Shown: in pieces, positions 25,990 to 34,743 of the stretch
Layout of the letters: each line of letters starts with the position of its first letter
Numbering within the stretch: position 1 is the stretch's first letter
Assembly: GCA_024128875.1 (NCBI GenBank)
Contig: JAMYFF010000008.1
Span: 124,001-188,000 of the forward strand
DNA: 64,000 nucleotides
Direction of reading: 5' to 3'
Source of the DNA: Salinilacustrithrix flava
GTDB taxonomy: Bacteria; Actinomycetota; Acidimicrobiia; Acidimicrobiales; Salinilacustritrichaceae
The notes under the pieces: generated by a model
What the model was told of the DNA's origin: nothing
What the model saw: the letters and a program-made list of their open reading frames with translations, nothing else
Database searches by the model: none
Translations under genes and position numbers: made by a program

Positions 25990-26844
25990 GTGACCCAACG
26001 TGCCCTCGATGCCGTCGTCGAGCTCCTCGACCTCGAACCCATCGAGGTGAACATGTTCCGGGGGCAGTCCCCCGACGAGGACCGCCAGCGCACCTTCGGG
26101 GGCCAGGTCGCCGGCCAGGCGCTCGTGGCGGCCAGCCGCACCGTCGAATCGCACGCCCTCCACTCGCTCCACGCCTACTTCCTCCGGGGCGGCGACCCGA
26201 CCGCCCCGATCCTGTACGAGGTCGACCGCATCCGCGACGGCCGGTCGTTCACCACCCGGCGGGTCGTGGCCATCCAGCACGGCCGGGCCATCTTCCACAT
26301 GTCCGTCAGCTACCAGCAGCCCGAGGACGGCTTCGAGCACCAGTTCGACTCGCCGGTCGCCGACACGCCGCCCCCCGACGAGCTGCCGGACTTCCAGACC
26401 CGGTACGCCCCGTTGGCCGAGAAGCTGGGCGACTGGGTGTTCCGGCCCCGCGCCATCGACACCCGCTACGTGGACTGGGAACCCGCCGACCGCCGCGAGA
26501 AGCTGCCGCCGCGCCAGCGGGTCTGGATGCGGGCCGACGGCACCCTCGCCGACGATCCGGTGCTGCACCAGTGCGTGGTGACCTACGCGTCGGACATGAC
26601 GCTGCTCGACACGACGCTGCTCCCCCACGCGAAGTGGCACAGCCCCGACGTGTTCATGGCCAGCCTGGACCACGCCATGTGGTTCCACCGCCCGTTCCGG
26701 GCCGACGCGTGGCTCCTCTACGACCAGGACACGCCCACCGCCACGGGCGGCCGGGGCCTGGCGCGGGGCCACCTCTGGGACCTCGACGGCAACCTCGTCG
26801 CGTCCGTCGTGCAGGAGGGGCTCATCCGCCGGATGCGCCACTGA
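25990..26844 (+). CDS. tesB: Acyl-CoA thioesterase II (TesB family)
   Basis: The 284-residue double-hotdog protein starts with LDLEPIEVNMFRGQSP and FGGQVAGQALVAASRTV, the classic TesB opening, followed by LHSLHAYFLRGGDPTAPILYEVDRIRDGRSFTTRRV (family core). The C-terminal half contains ASLDHAMWFHRPF (catalytic Asp region) and ARGHLWDLDGNLVASVVQEGL (catalytic Gln). It hydrolyses medium- and long-chain acyl-CoAs to free fatty acids and CoA. GTG 25990 was chosen because the family N-terminus begins within a few residues; GTG 25966 is possible. Confidence 0.93.
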   Translation: MTQRALDAVVELLDLEPIEVNMFRGQSPDEDRQRTFGGQVAGQALVAASRTVESHALHSLHAYFLRGGDPTAPILYEVDRIRDGRSFTTRRVVAIQHGRAIFHMSVSYQQPEDGFEHQFDSPVADTPPPDELPDFQTRYAPLAEKLGDWVFRPRAIDTRYVDWEPADRREKLPPRQRVWMRADGTLADDPVLHQCVVTYASDMTLLDTTLLPHAKWHSPDVFMASLDHAMWFHRPFRADAWLLYDQDTPTATGGRGLARGHLWDLDGNLVASVVQEGLIRRMRH

Positions 26845-26969
26845 GCGGCACCGACGCGCCGGCGTCCCACGGCGGTTCCGGGCCGCGGACCCTCATGCCG
26901 TACGCTTGCTCGCTGGTCGAAGGGTCCCCTGGGAGGGGGGTCCGCTCCGACCGGAGGAGGGCGATCCGA

Positions 26970-27401
26970 GTGCATGCAGACGGTGCGACCGAGCGCACGC
27001 GAGAGTTCGTGTGTCGCCTCAGCGACGGTCCGGGATCGATCATCTCCGCGCGCCAGGCCTTCGACACCTGGCTTCGGCAGGCCACGACCGACGTCGAGCT
27101 GCTCGAGGACATGTCGGTGGTCATCAGCGAGCTGGCCTCCAACGCCCTCGACAGCGCACCCACGAACGAACCAGATGCCGAGGTCCGTGCCGAGATCGAG
27201 GACCGGACGCTCCACCTCCGGGTGTCCAACCGGCTGCCCGCCGGCATCGCCGACATCCGCCACTGGGACCTCGACGATCCGCTGCGGGGCGGTGGGCGCG
27301 GCCTCATGATCGTGCGCGCGTACACCGATTCGCTCGCCGTCGACAGCTCCGGGGGCGCCGTGCACGTGCGCTGCACCCGTCGCCTCGAGCCTGCCTCGTA
27401 G
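26970..27401 (+). CDS. RsbW-like anti-sigma factor / ATP-binding kinase domain protein
   Basis: The 143-residue protein is a stand-alone GHKL ATPase domain. The N-box is ISELASNALDSAP and the glycine-rich lid GGGRGLMIV, as in RsbW/SpoIIAB-type kinases, which hold a sigma factor or phosphorylate a STAS antagonist. The GTG start at 26970 is supported by GGAGGAGG at 26953-26960. It lies 34 bases before an RsbU-like phosphatase gene, so the two probably form a partner-switching module. No STAS protein or sigma factor is in the window. Confidence 0.82.
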   Translation: MHADGATERTREFVCRLSDGPGSIISARQAFDTWLRQATTDVELLEDMSVVISELASNALDSAPTNEPDAEVRAEIEDRTLHLRVSNRLPAGIADIRHWDLDDPLRGGGRGLMIVRAYTDSLAVDSSGGAVHVRCTRRLEPAS

Positions 27402-27435
27402 CCGAGTCCTCCGACCCGAACAGAATCGCCCTCCC

Positions 27436-29004
27436 GTGCCATCCGGCCTCCCACGCATCGGTCGCGCCACCTTCGTGGTGATCGCGCTCGCGCTCACCAT
27501 CACGATCGCCCTGACGTTCGCGGCGCAGCGAGCCCACGACGCCAACGAGGAGCGTCTCCTCCAGCAGCAGGCGGAGGAGGCGACCGCGGTGCTGCAGGCC
27601 TCGATCCCCGGGGTCGTCGCGACCGTGCACGAGATCGCCCGGGTCGTGGAGCTCGTCGACGGCGACCCGGCCCGGATCGCCGAGGAGCTCGCCACCGACC
27701 TGGAGGCCGAAGGTGCCACGGAGGCATCCCAGGACCAGTTCGCCGCCATCGCGGTGCTGGAAGGCCCGACCGGGGACGAGCTGATACACCTCGGCGACGA
27801 GGCGCTCCGTCTGCCGCAGGACCGGATCGACGCCCTCATCGACGTCGCCAGCGAAGACGTACACGTGACCGCGGTGCTCGACGGCCCGAACCGTCGCATC
27901 GTGTACTCGCGGGAGGTCTCCGGCACCGACCTGGTGGTCGTGGGCAAGCGCATCCTGCGCGGTCCACGCATCGCCGGCGAGCGGACGGGGGAGGCGTTCA
28001 ACGCGATCGACCTGGCCATCTACCTCGGCGACGACGAGCACGACGCCGACCTCATCACCTCGACGACGCCCGACCTCCCGATCGACGGACGGCGGGCCAC
28101 CCGCACGCTCCCCTTCGGCGACAACCAGCTGCTCTTCGTCGTGTCTCCCGCCGGGAACCTCGGGGGCAGCCTCCTGGCTGTCCTGCCGTGGTTCACCGCC
28201 GTCGCCGGACTGGTCCTCGGCACGATCTCCGCCGTGCTCGTCGAGAGCCTGCACCGTCGCCGGCTCGACGCCGAGACCTTCACCGAGGAGCTGCACGCGC
28301 TCTACCAGCGCGAGCACGCCATCGCCCACACGCTGCAGCACAGCCTGCTGCCCACCCACCTCGACCGCCTCGAGGGCATCGAGGTCGCCGCCCGCTACTT
28401 CGCCGGTGCCGAGGGCACCGACATCGGCGGCGACTGGTACGACGTCATCAACGACGGCGACGGGACGTTCACGGTCGTGGTCGGCGACGTGGTCGGTCGT
28501 GGTGTGAAGGCGGCCGCGGTCATGGCTGCCATGCGCTACGCGACCCACGCCGTCGCCGGCCAGAGCACCGACCCGGCCGAGATCCTGGGGGCCGTGAACG
28601 GGCTCGAGCACATACGCGGCGACTTCGTCACGATGCTGTGCGGCAACGTCGACCCCGTGGCTCGCACGATCAGCTTCGCCAGTGCCGGCCACCCGGCGCC
28701 GCTGCTGATCAGCCCGGAGGAGACCCGGTTCCTCCGCGTCGCTCCCGGTCCGCCCATCGGCTTCCTGGACGACCCCACCTTCGCCGTCAAGCGCACGACC
28801 CTGCCCCACGGGAGCGTCGTGGTGCTGTTCACCGATGGTCTCTACGAGCGTCGCGGGGAGAGCATCGAAGTCGGGCTGGAGCGGCTGCGCGACGCCGCCA
28901 CCCGCCTCGACGGCACCGTCGACGACATCCTCGACGGCCTCGCGGCGGCCATGCTCGGCAACGGCGTCCGGGACGACACCGCGATGCTGGCCTTCCGCGT
29001 CTGA
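27436..29004 (+). CDS. Membrane-bound PP2C-type phosphatase (RsbU/SpoIIE family)
   Basis: The 522-residue protein has a membrane helix (about 10-30), an extracytoplasmic sensor region of roughly 210 residues, a second helix (about 247-268), a coiled linker and a C-terminal SpoIIE-type phosphatase domain (from about 320). Metal-binding motifs are visible in EGTDIGGDWYDV, VVGDVVGRG and FTDGLYERRGE, with NGVRDDTAML at the end. It should dephosphorylate a STAS-domain anti-anti-sigma factor in response to an external signal, opposing the RsbW-like kinase encoded just upstream. It starts at GTG 27436. Confidence 0.87.
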   Translation: MPSGLPRIGRATFVVIALALTITIALTFAAQRAHDANEERLLQQQAEEATAVLQASIPGVVATVHEIARVVELVDGDPARIAEELATDLEAEGATEASQDQFAAIAVLEGPTGDELIHLGDEALRLPQDRIDALIDVASEDVHVTAVLDGPNRRIVYSREVSGTDLVVVGKRILRGPRIAGERTGEAFNAIDLAIYLGDDEHDADLITSTTPDLPIDGRRATRTLPFGDNQLLFVVSPAGNLGGSLLAVLPWFTAVAGLVLGTISAVLVESLHRRRLDAETFTEELHALYQREHAIAHTLQHSLLPTHLDRLEGIEVAARYFAGAEGTDIGGDWYDVINDGDGTFTVVVGDVVGRGVKAAAVMAAMRYATHAVAGQSTDPAEILGAVNGLEHIRGDFVTMLCGNVDPVARTISFASAGHPAPLLISPEETRFLRVAPGPPIGFLDDPTFAVKRTTLPHGSVVVLFTDGLYERRGESIEVGLERLRDAATRLDGTVDDILDGLAAAMLGNGVRDDTAMLAFRV

Positions 29005-29054
29005 CCTCGGGGCCCCGCCGAGGAAGTCCCCGGGGACGCCCCTACCGTGGGCCC

Positions 29055-30071
29055 ATGCGACGACGACGCCTGCTGGGGCTCGCCGCGGCGACGAGCCTGA
29101 TCCTGGCCGCCTGCGGCAGCGACACCAGCGACGTGGAGCGCAGCAGCGACGCCACCACGGAGGCGGCGGAGCCGGCGCCCAGCACCACGACCACGGCGCC
29201 GCCGGCGACGACGACCACGGCCGCGCCGGAGCCGACCGCCGACACCACCCCGGCGGCGGCCGCGCCTGACGGCACGCCCGCCCCGGCCGCCACGCCCGCG
29301 GAGCTGACCGAGCGACTCGCCCGGGCCGAGGCCGCGATCCGGGACCTGGCCACCCCCACCGACGTGCTCGACCGGGCCGCCTTCGAGCAGCAGCTGCTGT
29401 ACCGCCAGCTGGCCCGGACCCCGGATTGGGAGGCCGAGGTCACCGCCGCGCTGCCCGAGCCCTACCGGGCCGCCGCGGCCGCCAACGTGGCAGCTCGTCG
29501 GGAGTTCCGAAGCATGCACCGCACACTCTCCGATGCACTGCCGGCCTGGCGCATCGTCGAGCCGCCACCCGCGGAGGAGCTGCTCGCCTACTACCAGGAG
29601 GCCGAGGCCACCTTCGGCGTGCCCTGGGAGATCCTCGCCGCGGTGAACCTCGTCGAGACGGGCATGGGCCGCATCCGGGGTGTGTCGGTCGCCGGCGCGC
29701 AGGGACCGATGCAGTTCATGCCGGCCACCTGGGCCGCGTTCGGGGACGGCGGCGACGTGAACAACTACCACGACGCCATCATGGGTGCCGCCCGCTACCT
29801 CGCCCACAACGGCGGCGGCCGCGGCGAGATCGACAACGCCCTCTGGAACTACAACCACAGCGACCGCTACGTGCGCGGCGTGAAGCACTACGCCTCGGTC
29901 ATGGCCCAGGACCCCAACACCTATCGCGGCTACCACCAGTGGGAGATCGTCTACCTGTCCACGATGGGCGACGTCTGGCTACCGGTCGGCTTCGAGTCCT
30001 ACGAGCGCGTGCCGGTCGCCGAGCACCTGGGCCGAAACCCCGGCCACCACCTCGGCACCGAGACCAGCTGA
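29055..30071 (+). CDS. Lipoprotein with lytic-transglycosylase (SLT-like) domain
   Basis: The 338-residue protein has a twin-Arg-like basic start, a lipobox ending at LILAAC and a Thr/Pro/Ala-rich linker (about 25-85). The catalytic part contains PWEILAAVNLVETGMGRIRG (Glu of the E-T/S motif) and GAQGPMQFMPATWAAFG, with YRGYHQWEIVYLSTMGD near the end. This matches soluble lytic transglycosylase/goose-lysozyme-type domains, which cleave peptidoglycan glycan strands. The protein probably works at the outer face of the membrane in wall turnover. Genes on both sides are functionally unrelated. Confidence 0.87.
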   Translation: MRRRRLLGLAAATSLILAACGSDTSDVERSSDATTEAAEPAPSTTTTAPPATTTTAAPEPTADTTPAAAAPDGTPAPAATPAELTERLARAEAAIRDLATPTDVLDRAAFEQQLLYRQLARTPDWEAEVTAALPEPYRAAAAANVAARREFRSMHRTLSDALPAWRIVEPPPAEELLAYYQEAEATFGVPWEILAAVNLVETGMGRIRGVSVAGAQGPMQFMPATWAAFGDGGDVNNYHDAIMGAARYLAHNGGGRGEIDNALWNYNHSDRYVRGVKHYASVMAQDPNTYRGYHQWEIVYLSTMGDVWLPVGFESYERVPVAEHLGRNPGHHLGTETS

Positions 30072-30113
30072 TCCCGCGACGCAGGGGCGGGTGCGCCGGG
30101 TAGGGCTGGATCC

Positions 30114-30722
30114 ATGACCCTCCGAGCGATCGCACTCAACTGCACACTCAAGCCCGGCGACGCCGAGTCCAGCACCGAGCTCATGCTCACCCAGGTGCTG
30201 GACGAGCTGCGCAGCCTCGACGTCGAGACCGGACCCATCGTCCGGGTCGCCGACCTCGACATCAAGCCCGGGGTGACCTCCGACGAGGGCGACGGTGACG
30301 AGTGGCCGGCGCTGCGCCGCCAGGTCCTCGACGCCGACATCCTCGTGCTCGGCACTCCCATCTGGCTCGGCCAGCCGTCATCGGTCGTCAAGCGGGTGCT
30401 CGAGCGCATGGACGCCTTCCTCGGCGAGGAGGACGACCAGGGCCGGATGATCAGCTACGACAAGGTGGCCATCGCCGCCGTCGTCGGCAACGAGGACGGC
30501 GCCCACCACGTCTCCGCCGAGCTGTTCCAGGCCCTCAACGACGTCGGCTACACGATCCCCGCCGGGGGCGTCACCTACTGGGTCGGCGAGGCCATGCACG
30601 GCACCGACTACAAGGACAAGGAGCCCACGCCGGAGGTCACCGCAGCCACCAACAAGGCGGCTGCGACCAATGCCGCGCACCTGGCTCGCCTCCTGCAGGG
30701 CGAGGGCTACCCCGCCACCTGA
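30114..30722 (+). CDS. NADPH-dependent FMN reductase / flavodoxin-like family protein
   Basis: The 202-residue protein has ALNCTLKPGDAESSTELML (flavin phosphate loop), ADILVLGTPIWLGQPSSVVKRVLERMD (typical of the NADPH-dependent FMN reductase family) and AAVVGNEDGAHHV. It probably binds FMN and reduces quinones or free flavin. It converges with the patatin gene across a 21-base gap. Confidence 0.86.
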   Translation: MTLRAIALNCTLKPGDAESSTELMLTQVLDELRSLDVETGPIVRVADLDIKPGVTSDEGDGDEWPALRRQVLDADILVLGTPIWLGQPSSVVKRVLERMDAFLGEEDDQGRMISYDKVAIAAVVGNEDGAHHVSAELFQALNDVGYTIPAGGVTYWVGEAMHGTDYKDKEPTPEVTAATNKAAATNAAHLARLLQGEGYPAT

Positions 30723-30743
30723 GACCGCACGGCGGACGGCGCA

Positions 30744-31832
30744 TCACCGGGCTGCGAGGGCAGCCCGGGCGTCGTCGGCGCCCCGGGCCATCGCCGGGCG
30801 GATGAACGCCGGGTCGAAGAGCAGGTAGGACAGCAGCTCGGCCTGGCGCGGGCTCTCGCCTCCGAGTGCCCAGTCGATGAACGGGATGTCCGAGGTCAGC
30901 GTGCGCAGCACCCCCCGGTGCTGGTCGCGCACGACCTTGCGGGCGATGTCGCCGAGGACCGCAGGCGCTTCCGGGGCCACGAGCTCGATGCTCGCTCGGT
31001 CCGCACAGCGCTCCACGTCGTCGAGCAGCGCGTCCTGCACGAGGGAATCCAGGACGTTCACGACGACATCGGCGAGATCCGGTTCCTGATCCACATCGAT
31101 GTCCGGTCGTCGGGTCGCGGCGGCGAGCGAGGTGGCGCTGACCACGACGACGTCGTCGGCACCGGCCTCGATGGCGGGTCCGATCGGGCGGCTGAGTCGG
31201 GTCGAGCCGTCGCAGTACCAGCCCCGGTCGTCGACCGGCTCGTCGACGCGGGTGGCCTCGAACAGGATGGGGATCGAGGCGGACGCGGTGAGGTGCGCGG
31301 CGCGCAGGCGGGTGGGCACGTAGCGCAGGCGACCGGCGCTGCCGGCCCCATCGGGGATGCGGCCGTCCACGAAGGCCACCGAGGCACCCGTCGCGACCTC
31401 GGTCGCGGTGACCACGAGCGCATCGATCGGGCCGGTGCCGACGTTCGCATCGAGCTGGTCCCAGTCCACCCAGCCGTCCAGAGTCCGCTGCAGGCGCGCC
31501 GTCCCGATCAGGCCGCGCAGCCGGGGGCCGCCCAGCGGCGTGAGGTCGCTCGCGTAGCGGGCGAGCAGCCGCGGGATCTCGGTCACGAACGGGCCGAGCA
31601 CGTCCCGCTGGCGGACACCGTCCCAGATCGCGACCAGCGCACCGACCTGGTCCTCCACCGCGAGGTGCGACGACGCGGCCACGGCCGTGGCGTTCAGGGC
31701 GCCGACGCTGGCGCCGCACAGGATCGTCGGGCGTCGACCCTCCTCCGCCAGGGTCGGGAGGAGCACGGAGAGCGCACCGGCCTGGTAGGCGCCGTGCGCA
31801 CCGCCGCCGGAGAGGACGAGGGCCGTGGTCAT
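30744..31832 (-). CDS. Patatin-like phospholipase
   Basis: The 362-residue protein has the oxyanion-hole motif SGGGAHGAYQAG (8-19), the nucleophile elbow CGASVGALN with Ser42, and the dyad Asp in GWYCDGSTR (about 207-209). The Arg of the usual GGGxRG oxyanion motif is His13 here, a tolerated variation in some family members. It should hydrolyse acyl ester bonds of lipids in the cytoplasm or at the membrane. ATG 31832 was chosen because the oxyanion motif begins eight residues later. Confidence 0.88.
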   Translation of the reverse strand: MTTALVLSGGGAHGAYQAGALSVLLPTLAEEGRRPTILCGASVGALNATAVAASSHLAVEDQVGALVAIWDGVRQRDVLGPFVTEIPRLLARYASDLTPLGGPRLRGLIGTARLQRTLDGWVDWDQLDANVGTGPIDALVVTATEVATGASVAFVDGRIPDGAGSAGRLRYVPTRLRAAHLTASASIPILFEATRVDEPVDDRGWYCDGSTRLSRPIGPAIEAGADDVVVVSATSLAAATRRPDIDVDQEPDLADVVVNVLDSLVQDALLDDVERCADRASIELVAPEAPAVLGDIARKVVRDQHRGVLRTLTSDIPFIDWALGGESPRQAELLSYLLFDPAFIRPAMARGADDARAALAAR

Positions 31833-32050
31833 GGACCGTCCATCCCCGACGCAGCCGCCCGTCACCGCAGGCCGCGCCCAGCGTGCGGGGTCGAGGCTGA
31901 GTGGCTGATCCCGTGTAGGAGATGCGCGAGCGTGGCTGGATCGACGCCGACCCCCCGATGTCGCCCGCATCGCGCGGGAGGGGTCGGATGAGCGGGATCG
32001 GCCGCCTCGCGGGCGCACCGCATATGGTCGGGGCGACAAGGGGGCGCGAC

Positions 32051-33460
32051 ATGCGCATGATCGAGACGGACTACCTGATCGTCGGTGGTGGTGCGTCGGC
32101 GATGGCCTACGTCGATGCCCTGGTGGAGGCCGCTCCGGACCTCGAGTGCGTCGTCGTCGACCGCCGTCACGCGCCCGGCGGGCACTGGCTGGACGCATAC
32201 CCGTTCGTCCGGCTGCACCAGCCGTCGGCCAACTACGGCGTGAGCTCCCGGATGCTCGGCGACGATCGCATCGACGCCCACGGCGCGAACGCCGGCTTCT
32301 ACGAGCGGGCGACCGGCGTGGAGATCTGCGACTACTTCCGCCGGGTCCTCGACGAGCGCCTCATCCCGAGTGGACGCGTGCGGTTCCTGGGCATGACGGA
32401 GTACGTCGGCGGCGAGGGTGGCCTCCACCGACTCGTGTCGGTGACGAGCGGGGAGGAGACCGAGGTGCGGGTGCGTCGCCGCCTCGTCGATGCGACCTAC
32501 GTGGAGTCGAGCATCCCATCCCGGCACCGCCCGTCCTTCGGCGTGGACGAGGGTGCCGTCGTGGTGCCGCCCAACGAGCTGGTGCACCTGGCCTCGGCGC
32601 CGTCGGGCTTCACCGTGCTCGGCGGCGGGAAGACGGCCATGGACACGTGCGGGTGGCTACTGGACCAGGGCGTCGATCCGGAGCGGATCTGCTGGGTCCG
32701 CCCGAGCGAGCTGTGGCTGTTCAACCGCGCCAAGACCCAGCCGCTCGACCTCGTGGGCTCGTACATGCAGCTCCAGGCGTCATGGGTCGCCGCCTCGGCC
32801 ACAGCCACGGGTCCGATCGACTTCGCCCGCCGGCTCGAGGCCGAGGACGTGTTCCTCCGGATCGATCCCGGCCAGGAGGGCTCGGTGTTCCGGGGGGCCA
32901 CGATCAGCCTGTCCGAGCTCGATGCGCTCCGTTCCATCGGCGACGTGCGGCCGGCGCGCGTCCACCACGTCGGGGCCAGCGTGATCAGCACCGATGCCGG
33001 CGACATCCCGAACGATCCGGGACGTGTCGTCGTGGACTGCACCGCCGCCGGTCTGCGGCCGTCACCTCCACGACCTGCGTTCGAGGGCGACCGCATCACG
33101 GTGCAGTACCTCACGCTCGGATACCTCTGCTGGAGCGCGGCGCTCCTCGCCATCGTCGAAGCGGCGCCGCTCACTGACCCCGAGCGCAACGCGCTGTGCC
33201 CGCCGGTGCCGTTCTCCGGGCGCATCGGAGACGTCCTGTACCAGGCCAACGCCGTGCTGCAGGGCATCGCGGCACGAGGTGCCGTCCCCGAGATCGCCGG
33301 CTGGAACGACGCCAGCCGCTTGAACCCGGCCGCCGGCCTCGGACCTCGGATGCAGGACCACGACGTCGTCGACGCGCTGGGGCGGATCGGCAAAGACGTC
33401 GGTGGTGCGTTCAGGAACCTCCAGCAGCGTGCGCCGCTCGACCGCTTCCCCGTGACCTGA
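32051..33460 (+). CDS. NAD(P)/FAD-dependent oxidoreductase (flavin monooxygenase-like)
   Basis: The 469-residue protein has an N-terminal FAD site (YLIVGGGASAMAYVDALVE) and an acidic residue in VVVDRRHAPGGHWLDAYPFVRLHQP (substring VVVDRRHAPGGHW). A second dinucleotide motif, VLGGGKTAMDTCGWLL, lies near residue 195. The two-nucleotide-site layout matches flavin-containing or N-hydroxylating monooxygenases, but I cannot name a substrate. ATG 32051 is preferred since upstream in-frame codons are low-complexity. It is the last gene before the 33.5-35.4 kb islet and would converge with the M14 peptidase gene if the islet were absent. Confidence 0.8.
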   Translation: MRMIETDYLIVGGGASAMAYVDALVEAAPDLECVVVDRRHAPGGHWLDAYPFVRLHQPSANYGVSSRMLGDDRIDAHGANAGFYERATGVEICDYFRRVLDERLIPSGRVRFLGMTEYVGGEGGLHRLVSVTSGEETEVRVRRRLVDATYVESSIPSRHRPSFGVDEGAVVVPPNELVHLASAPSGFTVLGGGKTAMDTCGWLLDQGVDPERICWVRPSELWLFNRAKTQPLDLVGSYMQLQASWVAASATATGPIDFARRLEAEDVFLRIDPGQEGSVFRGATISLSELDALRSIGDVRPARVHHVGASVISTDAGDIPNDPGRVVVDCTAAGLRPSPPRPAFEGDRITVQYLTLGYLCWSAALLAIVEAAPLTDPERNALCPPVPFSGRIGDVLYQANAVLQGIAARGAVPEIAGWNDASRLNPAAGLGPRMQDHDVVDALGRIGKDVGGAFRNLQQRAPLDRFPVT

Positions 33461-33505
33461 GGACGTGGACCACGCACACACGGACTCGACCCCCGTGGCG
33501 AGCAC

Positions 33506-33526
33506 GGCGCACCGAGCTCACCGCTC
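33506..33526 (+). repeat. Left 21-bp direct repeat of the islet (attL-like)
   Basis: The 21 bases from GGCGCACCGAG through CACCGCTC are identical to 35427-35447. The right-hand copy is part of a complete hairpin (CACCGAGC-TCACC-GCTCGGTG), whereas here only the left arm and loop are intact. The two copies enclose the SnoaL and toxin-antitoxin genes. Confidence 0.6.
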
Positions 33527-33988
33527 TGCGAGTTTCGGCAATGGGTGAGATCGGGGTGGGTCAACTGGTTGTACGACGCTTGCCACGGCGCCAGGCGGTG
33601 GAGTCGGGTGTGCGCCGCTGCTCCGACCAACGCACAGGTGTCGTTGGATGCGGGAGCGACTCCAGCGCACGGCCGCGCCAACGGCACCTCGGCGCGCCCC
33701 CGATCCGTTCTGGGCAGCCGACAACGGCCTCGGCGCCGCCGGTGACTGCCCGGTTCACATCGGGCGTGATTACCGGGCAGCCGAGGACGTCACTGACGGC
33801 ATTGCTGGCTGCCCAGAACGGGAACGGTCCCGTTTGCCGGGTGTCAGGCGGTGACTCCACGCCGAACTGGAAATCGCGGGCGCCGCCGCCCCAGTGACGT
33901 GGCGCTACGGGACCACCATCGGGCGACACGTTGGTGCGGCCGGCAACGGGGCAAGCACTTCTCTGCGAGGGGGCGCGAGACTCACTGA
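33527..33988. other. Non-coding region at the left end of the islet
   Basis: About 460 bases have no convincing gene on either strand; possible frames are short, Arg/Pro-rich and lack a plausible start. The stretch contains a nested palindromic element at 33705-33821 (listed separately). No tRNA or known RNA was recognised. Confidence 0.6.
33705..33821. repeat. Nested palindromic element of 117 bp
   Basis: The outer arms CCGTTCTGGGCAGCC (33705-33719) and GGCTGCCCAGAACGG (33807-33821) are perfectly complementary over 15 bp. Inside are CCTCGGC/GCCGAGG (33728-33734 and 33780-33786), CTGCCCGGT/ACCGGGCAG (33746-33754 and 33772-33780) and TCAC/GTGA (33755-33758 and 33766-33769). The innermost pairs form a strong stem. 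The outer ends resemble the hairpin repeats at 23101 and 24522. It could be a structured RNA, a cruciform-forming DNA site or a miniature element. Confidence 0.65.
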
Positions 33989-34393
33989 GTGACCGAGCCC
34001 CACGAGACCGTCGTCTTTCGATGGCTGGCCGCCGGCGACTCCGGCGACCTCGATGTGTTCGATGAGCTGATGCATTCCGACGCTGTCATCCACGCGCCCG
34101 CTGGGCTGTCAACCACGAGCGCCGACGAAGAGAAGGCGGTCTGGCGAGACGCTCTCGCCGCGATGCCCGATCTCCGCCACGAAGTTCAGGAGGTCCTCGT
34201 CGACGGCGAGGTCGAGATGGCACGGGTCGTCGTCACCGGAACGATGGCCGTGAGCTTCGGAGGCGTTGATGGCACTGGTCGACCGTTCCGCATCGACCAA
34301 GCCGTCATCACGCACCTCCGCGACGGCAAGGTGCACGAAGCCTGGGAGATCGCGGACATCGCCGCGTTGCGGGACCAGGTGAGCGAAGCGTGA
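33989..34393 (+). CDS. SnoaL-like / ester-cyclase family protein
   Basis: The 134-residue protein has the cone-shaped alpha+beta fold pattern of the NTF2/SnoaL superfamily: an N-terminal helix (VVFRWLAAGDSGDLDVFDEL), the MHSDAVIHAP strand, the AMPDLRHEVQEVLVDGEVEMARVVVTGT core (substring AMPDLRHEVQEVLVDGE) and a C-terminal HLRDGKVHEAWEIAD. Family members are hydrolases, cyclases or binding proteins with diverse ligands. It starts at GTG 33989. Codon choice includes more A/T-ending codons than neighbouring genes, in keeping with acquired DNA. Confidence 0.8.
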   Translation: MTEPHETVVFRWLAAGDSGDLDVFDELMHSDAVIHAPAGLSTTSADEEKAVWRDALAAMPDLRHEVQEVLVDGEVEMARVVVTGTMAVSFGGVDGTGRPFRIDQAVITHLRDGKVHEAWEIADIAALRDQVSEA

Positions 34394-34445
34394 CGACTTC
34401 CACGGCTGCTGTCGTCCATCGTGGGATGCCCCGCGACGGCGAATG

Positions 34446-34463
34446 GTTGATCGCGCGATCAGC
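34446..34463. promoter_or_regulatory. Near-perfect palindrome of unknown role
   Basis: GTTGATCGCGCGATCAGC contains the perfect 14-bp palindrome TGATCGCGCGATCA (34448-34461). It lies between the SnoaL-like gene and the toxin-antitoxin operator. A related sequence, matching 16 of 18 bases, occurs at 43907-43924 upstream of phhA. Confidence 0.35.
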
Positions 34464-34514
34464 CGCCTCGTCGGAAAATGCAGTAGTGACCGCCGAGGAT
34501 CGGCGCATCGGTGC

Positions 34515-34531
34515 GGTATCAGGTTGATACC
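34515..34531. promoter_or_regulatory. Antitoxin operator
   Basis: GGTATCA-GGT-TGATACC is a perfect 7-bp inverted repeat with a 3-base spacer, ending eight bases before the antitoxin ATG at 34540. It overlaps a possible -10 (TACCAT, 34528-34533). Ribbon-helix-helix antitoxins normally bind such a site to repress their own operon. Confidence 0.6.
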
Positions 34532-34539
34532 ATCTGTGC

Positions 34540-34743
34540 ATGGCCATGACACTCCGCCTCTCGGATGAAGAGCAGGAACTGCTGCGCCGTCGCGCTGCCG
34601 AGGAGGGCGTCTCCATGCAGGAAGTCGCTCGACGCGCCGTGCGCGAGTACGTCGGCATCGAGGACCATCGAGACCGCGTGTTTGCCTCAGCCCGGCGCGT
34701 CCTGACTGCACACGCCGACGCCATCGAGCGCCTCGGGCGGTGA
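34540..34743 (+). CDS. Ribbon-helix-helix antitoxin
   Basis: The 67-residue protein has an N-terminal ribbon-helix-helix fold: the DNA-contacting strand MTLRLSDEE, helix A (QELLRRRAAEEG) and helix B (SMQEVARRAVREYV). The C-terminal tail after about residue 45 should bind and neutralise the toxin. The gene overlaps the toxin gene by four bases (GTGA), a standard toxin-antitoxin arrangement. An operator-like palindrome lies directly upstream. Confidence 0.85.
   Translation: MAMTLRLSDEEQELLRRRAAEEGVSMQEVARRAVREYVGIEDHRDRVFASARRVLTAHADAIERLGR

Noticed and set aside
33561..33929. Minus-strand frame of about 120 codons in the islet's non-coding left part
   Set aside because: It spans the nested palindrome, has no Shine-Dalgarno sequence, and its composition is not that of a folded protein.
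33461..33988. tRNA or other known structured RNA in the longest gene-free stretch
   Set aside because: No cloverleaf with a plausible anticodon and T-loop sequence could be drawn; the strong pairing is explained by the nested palindrome instead.
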